Shown here piece after piece: positions 25,642 through 34,724 of a DNA stretch of 64,000 nucleotides. Below the pieces are notes generated by a model. That model did not search any database. It was not told the origin of the DNA and worked only from the letters and a program-made list of their open reading frames with translations. Source of the stretch: Paraburkholderia sediminicola (GTDB lineage: Bacteria > Pseudomonadota > Gammaproteobacteria > Burkholderiales > Burkholderiaceae); contig NZ_CADIKC010000011.1 of assembly GCF_902859805.1 (NCBI RefSeq), forward strand, positions 1-64,000. Reading direction: 5' to 3'. Each line of letters starts with the position of its first letter. The stretch's first letter is position 1. A program made the position numbers and the translations under genes.

Positions 25642-26178
25642 ATGGAGCAATTTCACGGCACAACGATCGTTTCCGTGCGCCGCGGCGACAAGGTCGCGCT
25701 TGGTGGCGACGGCCAGGTGACGCTGGGGAACATCGTCATGAAAGGCGGTGCGAAGAAAGTCCGGCGCATCTATAACGGCAAGGTGATGGTCGGTTTCGCC
25801 GGCGGCACGGCCGACGCCTTCTCGCTGCTCGACCGCTTCGAAGCGAAGCTGGAAAAACATCAAGGCAATCTGACCCGCGCCGCCGTCGAACTCGCCAAAG
25901 ACTGGCGCACCGACCGCATGCTGCGCCGCCTCGAAGCCATGCTGATCGCGGCGGACGCCACCACCACCCTCGTCATTACCGGTAACGGCGACGTACTCGA
26001 TCCGGAAGGCGGCATCTGCGCGATCGGTTCGGGCGGCGCTTACGCGCAAGCCGCCGCGAAGGCGCTCGTTGATAACACCGAATTGTCGCCGCGCGAGATA
26101 GTGGAAAAGTCGCTGGAGATTGCCGGCGACATGTGTATCTATACGAACCATAACCGCGTTATCGAGACGATCGAGTAA
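25642..26178 (+). CDS. hslV: HslV, ATP-dependent protease peptidase subunit
   Basis: 178 residues, a proteasome-like threonine peptidase that forms a double hexamer with HslU. Cleavage of the MEQFHG propeptide would expose Thr7 (TTIVSVRR) as nucleophile. The GDGQVTLG and GSGGAYAQAAAKAL motifs are conserved. The ATG at 25642 follows AGAGGAA; earlier in-frame starts are rejected. It is nine bases before hslU and transcribed with it. Confidence 0.97.
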   Translation: MEQFHGTTIVSVRRGDKVALGGDGQVTLGNIVMKGGAKKVRRIYNGKVMVGFAGGTADAFSLLDRFEAKLEKHQGNLTRAAVELAKDWRTDRMLRRLEAMLIAADATTTLVITGNGDVLDPEGGICAIGSGGAYAQAAAKALVDNTELSPREIVEKSLEIAGDMCIYTNHNRVIETIE

Positions 26179-26187
26179 GGACCCACG

Positions 26188-27534
26188 ATGAGCACCATGA
26201 CCCCTGCCGAGATCGTCTCGGAACTCGACAAACACATCATCGGCCAAGGCCGCGCGAAGAAAGCAGTTGCCGTGGCGCTGCGCAACCGCTGGCGTCGTCA
26301 GCAGGTTGAAGACCCGCTGCGTCAGGAAATCACGCCGAAGAACATTCTGATGATCGGACCGACCGGCGTCGGTAAAACCGAAATCGCACGGCGTCTGGCG
26401 AAACTGGCCGACGCACCGTTCATCAAGATCGAAGCCACCAAGTTCACCGAAGTCGGTTACGTGGGCCGCGACGTCGACAGCATCGTGCGCGATCTGATCG
26501 AAATCTCGGTCAAACAGACGCGCGAAACGGAAATGCGCAAAGTGCGGACCAAGGCTGAAGATCAGGCTGAAGACCGCATCCTCGACATCTTGCTGCCAAG
26601 CGCGCGCCCGGTTGGTTTCGGCGCGAGCTCGAGCGCCGCGGATACCGCCGACGAAGGCAGCACCACGCGCCAGACCTTCCGCAAGCGCCTGCGCGAAGGG
26701 CTGCTCGACGACAAGGAAATTGAACTCGACGTCGAACAGCCGCAAGTCGGCATGGACATCATGGGGCCGCCGGGCATGGAAGACATGACCGAGCAGATCC
26801 GTTCAATGTTCGCGAACATCGGCGGCGGCAAGAAAACGCGCCGCAAGCTGAAGGTGAAGGAAGCGCTGAAGGTCCTCACCGACGAAGAAGCCGGCAAGAT
26901 GCTCAACGACGAAGAGGTGAAAGCCAAGGCGGTGCAGAACGTCGAGCAGAACGGCATCGTGTTCCTCGACGAAATCGACAAGATCGCGTCGCGCAATGAA
27001 GCAGGCGGTGGCGAAGTGTCGCGTCAGGGCGTGCAGCGCGATCTGCTGCCGCTCGTCGAAGGCACCACGATCAACACCAAGTACGGCATGGTGAAGACCG
27101 ACCACATTCTGTTCATCGCAAGCGGCGCGTTTCATCTGTCCAAGCCGAGCGATCTGATTCCTGAACTGCAAGGCCGCTTCCCGATTCGGGTCGAACTGGA
27201 TTCGCTGTCGGTGGGCGATTTCGAATCGATCCTGGTTTCGACCGACGCAAGCCTCGTGAAGCAATACCAGGCATTGCTCGCCACCGAAGATGTGCATCTC
27301 GAATTCGCCGACGACGGCATTCGCCGTATGGCCGAAATCGCGTACTCGGTCAACGAGAAGACTGAAAACATCGGCGCACGCCGTCTGTACACGGTGATCG
27401 AAAAACTGCTCGAAGATGTCTCGTTCGCAGCAGGCAATCATTCGGGCAAGACGGTGCAGATCGACGCGGCGTATGTCGATCGCGCGCTGAACGAAGTCGC
27501 GGAAGATGAGGATTTGTCGCGCTACGTGCTGTGA
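26188..27534 (+). CDS. hslU: HslU, AAA+ ATPase unfoldase subunit
   Basis: 448 residues, normal length. HslU unfolds and feeds substrates to HslV. Walker A is GPTGVGKTE (57-65), the GYVGRD pore loop follows at about 91-96, Walker B is GIVFLDEIDKI (about 255), then an I-domain and the arginine-finger region. The C-terminus ends in LSRYVL, which docks into HslV. It is the last gene of the two-gene operon, followed by a terminator. Confidence 0.97.
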   Translation: MSTMTPAEIVSELDKHIIGQGRAKKAVAVALRNRWRRQQVEDPLRQEITPKNILMIGPTGVGKTEIARRLAKLADAPFIKIEATKFTEVGYVGRDVDSIVRDLIEISVKQTRETEMRKVRTKAEDQAEDRILDILLPSARPVGFGASSSAADTADEGSTTRQTFRKRLREGLLDDKEIELDVEQPQVGMDIMGPPGMEDMTEQIRSMFANIGGGKKTRRKLKVKEALKVLTDEEAGKMLNDEEVKAKAVQNVEQNGIVFLDEIDKIASRNEAGGGEVSRQGVQRDLLPLVEGTTINTKYGMVKTDHILFIASGAFHLSKPSDLIPELQGRFPIRVELDSLSVGDFESILVSTDASLVKQYQALLATEDVHLEFADDGIRRMAEIAYSVNEKTENIGARRLYTVIEKLLEDVSFAAGNHSGKTVQIDAAYVDRALNEVAEDEDLSRYVL

Positions 27535-27621
27535 TGTTGCTATGTTGATGCTGATGCCGGCGTCGACACTGATGCCGCGTTAAAGCCGCGCCTTACGTAT
27601 AGCCGATCATATGTGAGGCGC

Positions 27622-27658
27622 AAAAAAACGGGCTGTCTTGCGAAAGACAGCCCGTTTT
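27622..27658. terminator. Bidirectional terminator between hslU and regA
   Basis: AAAACGGGCTGTCTT at 27625-27639 pairs with AAGACAGCCCGTTTT at 27644-27658 around GCGA, with an A-run before and Ts after. Serves the convergent hslU and regA transcripts. Confidence 0.9.
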
Positions 27659-27694
27659 GCTTTCCGGCCCGCAAAGGTGAGCAGACCCCAGCGC

Positions 27695-28237
27695 TTACTG
27701 CTTGACCGGCCGCTTCGCCAACTTCCTCTGCAACGTTCGACGATGCATGTTCAACGCACGCGCAGTAGCCGAAATATTGCCACCGTGCTCCGCGAGCACA
27801 CGCTGAATATGCTCCCACTCCAGGCGCGCAACCGACAACGGCGTGGGATGCTCAATCGCCTCTTCAGCTTGCAGCGCGCTCGCTTCGCTTTGCAGCGCCG
27901 ACAGGATTGTCTCCACGTTGGCGGGCTTCGCCAGGTAATTATCGGCACCGTCTTTCACCGCCTGCACCGCCGTGGCGATGCTGGCATAACCGGTCAACAC
28001 CAGCATGCGCGCGTCAGGCTGCAAATCTCGCAGCGGCGCGACGAGCGTGAGACCGGAGTCGTTGCCCAGATGCAGATCTACCGTGATCTGGCTGAACTTC
28101 TGCTGGTTCGCCAACTTGATCGCCTCATCTGCGTTGTGCGCTTCGGCCACCGTATAACCCCGCCGCGTCAAACCGCGGGCGAGGATGCCGGAGAACACCT
28201 CATCGTCGTCGATCACCAGAAAATTCATATCGCTCAT
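27695..28237 (-). CDS. regA: RegA/PrrA/ActR-type redox response regulator
   Basis: 180 residues. Receiver domain with Asp10-12 pocket, phospho-acceptor Asp54 (ITVDLHLG) and Lys104 (YLAKP), then a Fis-like helix-turn-helix (GGNISATARALNMHRRTLQRKL, about 152-173). RegA family members switch on respiratory, carbon-fixation and redox genes when oxygen falls. Its ATG overlaps the stop of the kinase gene by four bases, so the two are co-translated, kinase first. Confidence 0.9.
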   Translation of the reverse strand: MSDMNFLVIDDDEVFSGILARGLTRRGYTVAEAHNADEAIKLANQQKFSQITVDLHLGNDSGLTLVAPLRDLQPDARMLVLTGYASIATAVQAVKDGADNYLAKPANVETILSALQSEASALQAEEAIEHPTPLSVARLEWEHIQRVLAEHGGNISATARALNMHRRTLQRKLAKRPVKQ

Positions 28238-29544
28238 GCCTGTTTCTCCGTGTTGGATGGCGTAGCGCCTTGACGGCCCGCACCTGATAATTTGCGCGCC
28301 GCAAGCGGCAGTCTCAACACTGCGCGCGTGCCACGCGGCTTGATCTCGCTGACATCGGCCAACTCGATCGATCCCTTCAGACGTGCCGCCGCTGAAAATG
28401 CCAGATACAGGCCCACGCCGTGTCCGCCCTGCGTGCTGTCAACCGGCATCGCGCCGAGCGACCCGCGCAACGCAGCGGGGATGCCCGGGCCCGCGTCGCA
28501 TACCTCGAATGCGATCTGGTCGCCGCGAGCGGTGAGCGCGCACGATAGCGTGACGTGATCGCGGCTCGCACGCGCGGCGTTGTCGAGCAGAATCGTGAGA
28601 ATCTGACTGACGGCAACCGTATCGTCAAGACTGACGTCCGCAGGCGGCACGCCGATCCGCTCGAACTTCACATGCGGGTGACGCAAGCGCCATTGCTCGC
28701 CAAACGACTCGAGCCACTCGTTCACCGTTTGCCGGTTGGTCGCGGTCGACGCACGGCTGCGCAGCCGTGCAAGCGCCGAAGTACACAGCGTCATTTGCTG
28801 TTCGAGCAGTTCCAGATCGGCGCTATACGGTGCGAGCCCCTTGTCGGTTCGCGCGGCGTCGCGCAATTCTTCGGACAACATTGCAATTGTAGACAGCGGC
28901 GTGCCGATTTCGTGCGCGACAGTGGCGGCCTGGACGCCGAGCGCGACGGCTCGCTCATCGTGGAGCAAGCGCTGCTGCGCATCTCCGAGCGCTGCGTCAC
29001 GTAGTCGCAGAGCGCGTGACATGCGTGCAACGAACCACGCAATCAGCCCAACGCTGACCATGAAGTTCACCCACATGCCGGCGCGAAAGTAGTCGAACAG
29101 GTTCGCCGGGTTGTCGAGATTGAGCGGTACGGAATCAAAGCCGAGCACGGCGTAGCAGGCCACGGCGAACGCGGCGAGCCACGCCATCAAATGCCATGGC
29201 AACACGGCGGCAGCAATGGCGAGCGACGGCAGGTACAGCGAAACGAATGGATTGGTGGTGCCACCGGAGAGAAACAGCAGCGCCGACAACGCGCCGAGAT
29301 CGACCCAGATCTGGCCGAACAGTTCGAGATTGGACTCGGGTCGCTGCTGTGAGACCCGCCACCATGTCAGTCCGTTGAAGATCACTTCGAGAGCGATCAC
29401 GAGCAACATCGCGGGCAGCGGCAGGTGCACGCCGAAGAAGGCCTGCACAAACGCAATCGTCACCAGTTGGCCAATGATGGCGAGGCTGCGCAGCCAGAAC
29501 AGATGACCGAGGTTGACGCGGCCGGTGTTGGTTATACGGTGCAT
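28234..29544 (-). CDS. regB: RegB/PrrB/ActS-type redox sensor histidine kinase
   Basis: 436 residues. Six predicted N-terminal membrane helices contain the quinone-sensing heptad GGTTNPF (94-100), a RegB hallmark. The phospho-acceptor is His211 in VAHEIGTPLSTI, then an HATPase domain with N box (LLDNAARA) and G boxes (CDAGPGIP, GGHGVGLYL). Cys254 in TLCTSAL could be the redox cysteine of RegB, by position only. The pair reports the respiratory redox state. It is divergent from the TPR gene. Confidence 0.92.
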   Translation of the reverse strand: MHRITNTGRVNLGHLFWLRSLAIIGQLVTIAFVQAFFGVHLPLPAMLLVIALEVIFNGLTWWRVSQQRPESNLELFGQIWVDLGALSALLFLSGGTTNPFVSLYLPSLAIAAAVLPWHLMAWLAAFAVACYAVLGFDSVPLNLDNPANLFDYFRAGMWVNFMVSVGLIAWFVARMSRALRLRDAALGDAQQRLLHDERAVALGVQAATVAHEIGTPLSTIAMLSEELRDAARTDKGLAPYSADLELLEQQMTLCTSALARLRSRASTATNRQTVNEWLESFGEQWRLRHPHVKFERIGVPPADVSLDDTVAVSQILTILLDNAARASRDHVTLSCALTARGDQIAFEVCDAGPGIPAALRGSLGAMPVDSTQGGHGVGLYLAFSAAARLKGSIELADVSEIKPRGTRAVLRLPLAARKLSGAGRQGATPSNTEKQA

Positions 29545-29672
29545 GACTTTAGTTTAACTGTTCGGACTAGTCTGACTTACCTCACGACCTTGCATCGGTA
29601 ACATGGAATTTTGCGACAGCGTTGCGCGAGCCGGTTGCCCAACACCGGTTCTCGCACCATCCAAACTCAACC

Positions 29673-31310
29673 ATGCTGCCAATCTCTGATAGCGAGACCC
29701 CTGTCTCATCAGCTTTCCTGACTTTCCTGCGACATGCCGCCGCAGCCCGGCAAAACGGCGCCGCAGAAGCAGAGTCCAGATGGTTCGATGCCGCTGCACA
29801 ACGCCATCCGCTTGACGACGAGTCCATCGATTCACTCGTCATCACTTTGCTCGCAGAACATCGTCACGACGACGCGATCGAACTCGCCGCCATTATTGCC
29901 CAACTCGATCCGCGCCGCGCGCTTGCACACTTCCGTTTCGGCTATGCACTGCAGATGGCAAACCGGCATAGCGAGGCAATCGCGCCATATCGTCGCGCAC
30001 TCACCATCGATCCGACATTGCCACAGTTACGCAACAATCTCGCTGGCGCCCTCGCGTTCACAGGCAGTGACCTGAACGAGCAAATCGCCCTGCTGGAAAG
30101 TGCCGTTCATCACGATCCCAGCCACGCCGACGCATGGACCAATCTCACTCAGGCAAGCCGCGCCAATTTGAATTTGCCACGCGCGCTCGAAGCCGGCGCA
30201 AAGGCCGTCCAATGCGCGCCGGATAGCCCGCTGGCGCATAACAACTATGCGCTGGCGCTACGCGAAGCGCAACGCTGGGACGAAGCGGAGCACGCCGAAA
30301 GAACCGCCTGTGCGTTAGCACCCAACAACGCGAGCATGCGCTCCAATCTCAGCATGCTGCAACTCATGCGCGGCGATTACACACACGGCTGGGAAGCCCA
30401 CGAAGCGCGCTGGGACGGCTCATTGGAATTGGGCGGCAACCGCCCCGTCATGCCGGCGCCGACCTGGCGTGGCGAACCGCTAGCCGGCAAAACACTGCTG
30501 GTCTGGGGCGAACAGGGCATGGGCGATGTCTTGCAGTTCAGCCGCTATATCCCGCTGCTGGCCGAGCGTGTTCATCGCGAGGGCGGCCGTCTCGTCTGGA
30601 ATTCATTTCCGCAGATGGGTGCATTGCTCGCGCGCAGCCTCGGCGATCATGTGGACGATTTTTCGGCCGGCGGTGGCGTCGAATCTTTACCGCCGTTCGA
30701 CTACGAAATCCCGTTGCTCAGCCTGCCTTTGATATTCGACACGCGCGAAGAGACGATCCCCGCTGCGATTCCATATTTGTGCGCGGACGCGGCAGCCCTT
30801 GCGTCGTGGCAACAGAGGCTTGCCGGCGAAACAAGGCTCAAAGTCGGGTTGGCGTGGACCGGCAGCCTTGGCCATCAGCGCAACCCATTCCGACGGGTAG
30901 GTTGGGAGCGCTATGCAAAACATTTCGGCGATATGCATGACGTGGCGTTCTATTCGCTGCAACCGGGTGCCGGGGCGGATGTCGCGGCGGCCCGGGCGGC
31001 GGGCCTGCCCCTGTTGGATCACACCGCCGAATTCACCTCCTTCGACGACACGGCAGCATTTGTCAGCGCGCTCGACCTCGTCATTACGGTTTGCACGTCG
31101 GTGGCGCACCTGAGCGGCGCACTCGGCCAGCGCACATGGGTGCTACTCGACGTCAATCCGCATTGGGTCTGGCTGCTCGACCGGGCCGACAGTCCGTGGT
31201 ATCCGAGCGCGACGCTCTACCGGCAGCCGCAGTTCGGCCAATGGGATCCGGCGCTGGAAGCGGTTGCACGCGATCTGGGCGCGCTTGCGGCCGGGCATCA
31301 CGCAGCATAA
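29673..31310 (+). CDS. TPR protein with glycosyltransferase-like C-terminal domain
   Basis: 545 residues. TPR-like repeats span about 40-275 (PRRALAHFRFGYALQMANRH and similar blocks). The second half resembles a GT9/GT41-like fold: LLVWGEQGMGDVLQFSRYIP (about 286-305), VGLAWTGSLGHQRNPFRRVG, and the C-terminal block SVAHLSGALGQRTWVLLD. Such fusions are described as TPR glycosyltransferase-like proteins; activity is untested and no sugar-biosynthesis genes are nearby. An earlier in-frame start at 29622 lacks a site. It is divergent from regB. Confidence 0.8.
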   Translation: MLPISDSETPVSSAFLTFLRHAAAARQNGAAEAESRWFDAAAQRHPLDDESIDSLVITLLAEHRHDDAIELAAIIAQLDPRRALAHFRFGYALQMANRHSEAIAPYRRALTIDPTLPQLRNNLAGALAFTGSDLNEQIALLESAVHHDPSHADAWTNLTQASRANLNLPRALEAGAKAVQCAPDSPLAHNNYALALREAQRWDEAEHAERTACALAPNNASMRSNLSMLQLMRGDYTHGWEAHEARWDGSLELGGNRPVMPAPTWRGEPLAGKTLLVWGEQGMGDVLQFSRYIPLLAERVHREGGRLVWNSFPQMGALLARSLGDHVDDFSAGGGVESLPPFDYEIPLLSLPLIFDTREETIPAAIPYLCADAAALASWQQRLAGETRLKVGLAWTGSLGHQRNPFRRVGWERYAKHFGDMHDVAFYSLQPGAGADVAAARAAGLPLLDHTAEFTSFDDTAAFVSALDLVITVCTSVAHLSGALGQRTWVLLDVNPHWVWLLDRADSPWYPSATLYRQPQFGQWDPALEAVARDLGALAAGHHAA

Positions 31311-31358
31311 ATCGGCACGAAGCGGCAACGCGGCCGCCAGCACCGCGCCGCGCCGCGT

Positions 31359-31583
31359 TCAAAGTGACCCGGCACCCGATCCCGGCTGCACCGCTCGCGC
31401 AATCTCCGCCGCAAGACATTCAGGACACAGACAGCGGCCAGACGGATCGAGCCGGTCTGCCGGCAGAGGCGGCATCTCACGGCACCAGCAGTCGAACGGC
31501 ACGCCATGCATGGCGCAATCGAAGGCATGACCACAGCGCGGACAAAACGCGCTGCTTGCGGAGCGGGAAGCTGACGGTTTCAT
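31359..31583 (-). CDS. Cysteine-rich CWC-family small protein
   Basis: 74 residues with eight cysteines: Cys14-x2-Cys17, Cys23, Cys32-Trp-Cys34 (the CWC motif), and Cys51-x-Cys53-x2-Cys56 (CLCPEC). This is the layout of the cysteine-rich CWC family, probably a zinc-ribbon-like metal binder. Function unknown. It is convergent with the TPR gene (48 bp apart) and divergent from argB. Confidence 0.85.
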   Translation of the reverse strand: MKPSASRSASSAFCPRCGHAFDCAMHGVPFDCWCREMPPLPADRLDPSGRCLCPECLAAEIARAVQPGSGAGSL

Positions 31584-31848
31584 GAGGGGCCGGATGATCT
31601 CGCTTCAGCCTGGATCAGGAAATGATGCCACGACTGGCACGCGGCCGTGAGTCGGCCGTTCGGCCAATTCACAGGCAGTTCTGAACGGCGGTAAGCTTGA
31701 TTGTCCCCCGCCGCTCCGGGCCGCTCATTGCGCAGTGCGCAAAGTCGGCGCCGCCCGTCTCCGGCACCGCTATCGAAAACCCTGTTGCAGCGCGCCAGTC
31801 CTGTACAATTCGCCCTGTTTTAACTGTTCCGTGCCTGAGCCTGCCGCC

Positions 31849-32748
31849 ATGTCCGAGATCCCTGACCTTTCGCAGATCGCGCCCACCCTGAAGGCTGAAA
31901 TTCTGGCCGAGGCGCTGCCTTACATTCGCCAGTATCACGGTAAGACCGTGGTCATCAAATACGGCGGCAACGCCATGACCGAGGAGCGACTCAAGCAAGG
32001 CTTCGCGCGCGACGTCATTCTGCTGAAACTGGTCGGTATTAATCCGGTGATCGTGCACGGCGGCGGTCCGCAAATCGACCAGGCGCTGAAGAAAATCGGC
32101 AAACAGGGCACGTTCATCCAGGGCATGCGCGTCACCGACGAAGAGACGATGGAAGTCGTCGAATGGGTGCTCGGCGGTGAAGTGCAGCAGGACATCGTCA
32201 CACTGATCAATCATTTCGGCGGCCACGCGGTCGGTCTGACCGGCAAAGACGGCGGCCTGATTCACGCGCGCAAGATGCAGATGCCGGATCGCGACAATCC
32301 GGGCCAGTACGTCGATATCGGCCAGGTAGGCGAAGTCGAGGCGATCAACCCCGCGGTCGTGAAAGCGCTGCAGGACGACGCCTTCATTCCGGTGATCTCG
32401 CCGATCGGCTTCGGCGAAGACGGCCTGTCGTACAACATCAACGCGGATCTGGTTGCGGGCAAACTGGCGGTTGTGCTGAACGCCGAAAAGCTCGTGATCA
32501 TGACCAACATTCCGGGCGTGATGGATAAGGAAGGCAATCTGCTGACCGATCTGTCGGCACGCGAAATTGACGGCCTGTTCGCAGATGGCACGATCTCCGG
32601 CGGCATGCTGCCGAAGATTTCGTCAGCGCTGGATGCGGCGAAGAGCGGCGTACGCTCGGTACACATCATCGACGGCCGCATCGAGCACTCGGTGCTGCTG
32701 GAAATTCTCACCGAACAGCCGTTCGGCACGATGATCCGCTCGCATTGA
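31849..32748 (+). CDS. argB: N-acetylglutamate kinase
   Basis: 299 residues. ArgB phosphorylates N-acetyl-L-glutamate in arginine synthesis. The amino-acid kinase signatures are present: VIKYGGNAM (about 35-43), VHGGGPQID (phosphate and glutamate binding), NINADLVAGKLA and the Lys in GGMLPKI. A -10-like TACAAT at 31804-31809 lies 40 bp before the ATG, but its -35 is unclear. A very stable hairpin follows the stop at 32762-32805. Confidence 0.97.
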   Translation: MSEIPDLSQIAPTLKAEILAEALPYIRQYHGKTVVIKYGGNAMTEERLKQGFARDVILLKLVGINPVIVHGGGPQIDQALKKIGKQGTFIQGMRVTDEETMEVVEWVLGGEVQQDIVTLINHFGGHAVGLTGKDGGLIHARKMQMPDRDNPGQYVDIGQVGEVEAINPAVVKALQDDAFIPVISPIGFGEDGLSYNINADLVAGKLAVVLNAEKLVIMTNIPGVMDKEGNLLTDLSAREIDGLFADGTISGGMLPKISSALDAAKSGVRSVHIIDGRIEHSVLLEILTEQPFGTMIRSH

Positions 32749-32761
32749 TTCCTGCCTCAAA

Positions 32762-32805
32762 CACGGCCCACACGGTGCGCCAGTCGGCGCGCCATGTGGG
32801 CCGTG
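32762..32805 (+). other. Very stable 20-bp hairpin after argB
   Basis: CACGGCCCACA (32762-32772) pairs exactly with TGTGGGCCGTG (32795-32805). Inside, GGTGCGCC (32774-32781) pairs with GGCGCGCC (32786-32793) around AGTC, with one G-T wobble, and a C/A mismatch joins the two stems. There is no T-run, so it is not a standard terminator; it may protect or stop the argB mRNA. Confidence 0.75.
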
Positions 32806-32956
32806 CAGTTGCGCTACCGCTCTGCCCAGCGGTGCACCGCGCGCCACCCTCCGGCGCAAAAACACTCTCCCTTCTTTTATCGCCTTCCGCATCGCGAAGC
32901 GTCGTCCGCGTTCGCTGCGTGAAGCGACTGCCCACGCCTGAACGGCGTCCTCCATC

Positions 32957-33709
32957 ATGCGCACCCCCACCTCCCGACGCCGTCGTCCGCACATCGCAGG
33001 CGGCAGTCCGGTCTGGCTGTTCGATCTCGACAACACGTTGCATCACGCCTCGCACGCAATCTTCCCGGCGATCAATCAGGGCATGACGCAGTACATCATC
33101 GACTCGCTGGGAGTCGATATCGACGAAGCCAACCGTCTGCGCACCGGCTACACGCAACGCTACGGCGCAACGCTACTCGGTCTGGCACGCCACCATCCGC
33201 TCGACCCGAACGACTTTCTGAAAGTCGTTCACACGTTTCCCGATCTCGGCTCGATGATCCGTCACGAACGCGGTGTCGCGCGCCTCGTCGCCTCGCTGCC
33301 CGGCCGCAAGATCGTGCTGACCAACGCGCCCGAGGCCTATGCGCGCGCGGTGCTGGCCAAGCTGCGCATCGAGCGTCTGTTCGAGCAGGTGATTGCGATC
33401 GAGCATATGCGCGATCGCCGCAACTGGCGCGCCAAACCCGACCATTCGATGCTGCGCAAGTCGATGCGCGACGCGCACGTCTCGCTCAAGGACGTGATCC
33501 TCGTGGAAGACACGCGCTCGCATCTGAAGAACTACCGGCGGCTCGGCATCCGCACTGTGTGGATCACCGGCCATCTGCCGCGCAAACCGCACGCGGACGG
33601 TGCGCCGACGCGTCTGCCGGGCACCGGTCGGCCGCACTATGTCGATCGATGCATTCGTTCGTTAAAATCGCTACGACTGGGCAGCCGCTCGGTTCGTTTG
33701 AAGAGATAG
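32957..33709 (+). CDS. HAD-family pyrimidine 5'-nucleotidase-like hydrolase
   Basis: 250 residues. HAD motif I is WLFDLDNTLHH (Asp23 nucleophile, Asp25 acid), motif II is KIVLTNAPEAY, motif III lies around AKPDHSML, and motif IV is VILVEDTRSHL. The pattern DLDNTLH...NQGMTQYI fits the bacterial/yeast SDT1-like pyrimidine 5'-nucleotidases, which clear nucleoside monophosphates. The basic N-terminal 15 residues are odd but in frame. It overlaps no neighbour and ends 17 bp before slmA, so they are probably one transcript. Confidence 0.85.
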   Translation: MRTPTSRRRRPHIAGGSPVWLFDLDNTLHHASHAIFPAINQGMTQYIIDSLGVDIDEANRLRTGYTQRYGATLLGLARHHPLDPNDFLKVVHTFPDLGSMIRHERGVARLVASLPGRKIVLTNAPEAYARAVLAKLRIERLFEQVIAIEHMRDRRNWRAKPDHSMLRKSMRDAHVSLKDVILVEDTRSHLKNYRRLGIRTVWITGHLPRKPHADGAPTRLPGTGRPHYVDRCIRSLKSLRLGSRSVRLKR

Positions 33710-33726
33710 CAGACGGGGCGACAGCC

Positions 33727-34425
33727 ATGCAGCCGATCGACAAGCCGGACGAAGCCGTAGCCGAACACGAACCCGCCCCGTTGGGCGCCCCGCGCGCGCC
33801 GCGCCTGAAGCCGGGCGAGCGCCGCGTGCACATCCTGCAGACGCTTGCCGCGATGCTGGAGGCGCCGAAAAGCGAAAAGATCACCACGGCTGCGCTCGCC
33901 GCCCGGCTCGGCGTCTCGGAAGCCGCGCTGTACCGCCATTTCGCCAGTAAAGCGCAAATGTTCGAAGGGCTCATCGAGTTCATCGAGCAGACCATTTTCG
34001 GCCTGATCAACCAGATCGCCGACAAGGAAAGCAACGGCGTGCTGCAAGCCCGCGCGATCGCGCTGATGCTGCTCAACTTCCCCGCGAAGAATCCCGGCAT
34101 GACGCGCGTGCTGACCTGTGAGGCGCTGGTCGGCGAGCACGAACGGCTAACCGAGCGGGTCAATCAGATGCTGGAGCGAGTCGAGGCGTCGTTGAAGCAG
34201 TGTTTGCGGCTGGCTCAGACGGAGGCAAACGCACGCGCAGGTGAAACCACAAGCACGAGCGCAAATGTACATACCGCCCCGCTGCCCGCCGGCTACGATC
34301 CCGCGATCCGCGCGAGCCTGCTGCTGAGCTACATCATCGGCCGCTGGCATCGGTATGTACGCAGCGGTTTTGCGCGGCCGCCGGCCGAACACGCCGACGC
34401 GCAACTGCTGCTGATTCTTCAGTAG
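33727..34425 (+). CDS. slmA: Nucleoid occlusion factor SlmA (TetR family)
   Basis: 232 residues. SlmA binds chromosomal SBS sites and blocks FtsZ assembly over the nucleoid. The TetR-type helix-turn-helix is at about 48-75 (KITTAALAARLGVSEAALYRHFASKAQMFEG). The following NPGMTRVLTCEALVGEHERL matches SlmA rather than a ligand repressor. A Thr/Ser/Ala-rich insert (about 165-180) is extra relative to E. coli. The ATG at 33727 is set by similarity; earlier in-frame starts overlap the HAD gene. Confidence 0.9.
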   Translation: MQPIDKPDEAVAEHEPAPLGAPRAPRLKPGERRVHILQTLAAMLEAPKSEKITTAALAARLGVSEAALYRHFASKAQMFEGLIEFIEQTIFGLINQIADKESNGVLQARAIALMLLNFPAKNPGMTRVLTCEALVGEHERLTERVNQMLERVEASLKQCLRLAQTEANARAGETTSTSANVHTAPLPAGYDPAIRASLLLSYIIGRWHRYVRSGFARPPAEHADAQLLLILQ

Positions 34426-34486
34426 TCCGCGCGGCAGGCAACGCTGCGTGGCAGCGCCCGCGACGCTGCCGCATGAAATTTTCCGC

Positions 34487-34492
34487 TATACT
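34487..34492 (+). promoter_or_regulatory. -10-like TATACT before metX
   Basis: TATACT about 230 bp upstream of the metX ATG; no good -35 is visible. If used, it gives a leader of about 230 nt that includes the hairpin at 34591-34619. Confidence 0.35.
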
Positions 34493-34590
34493 TTGCGCCT
34501 GACTGCGGCTCGCGGAACCACCTGAGACCACCGTCGACAGCACCCTGAACACCTCACGCGCCGATTTGCTGACTCGATTGCGGGCGCGCG

Positions 34591-34619
34591 AACCAGCGGG
34601 AACATACGATCCCGCGGTT
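34591..34619 (+). other. Bulged hairpin in the metX leader
   Basis: AACC (34591-34594) then GCGGGA (34596-34601) pair with TCCCGC (34610-34615) then GGTT (34616-34619), with one bulged A. It sits about 105 bp before the metX start, between a TATACT and the gene, and has no T-run. It may be part of a methionine-responsive leader, but fits no riboswitch I know. Confidence 0.5.
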
Positions 34620-34724
34620 CACTATAAATGCGGCTAAAGAGGTCGTCAGCCGCGCACACTGTTTCTCCTCCGTGCTTCGCCGACGCCAATCTAGCCGCCC
34701 TGTATTTGTTAAATGGCGGAATGA

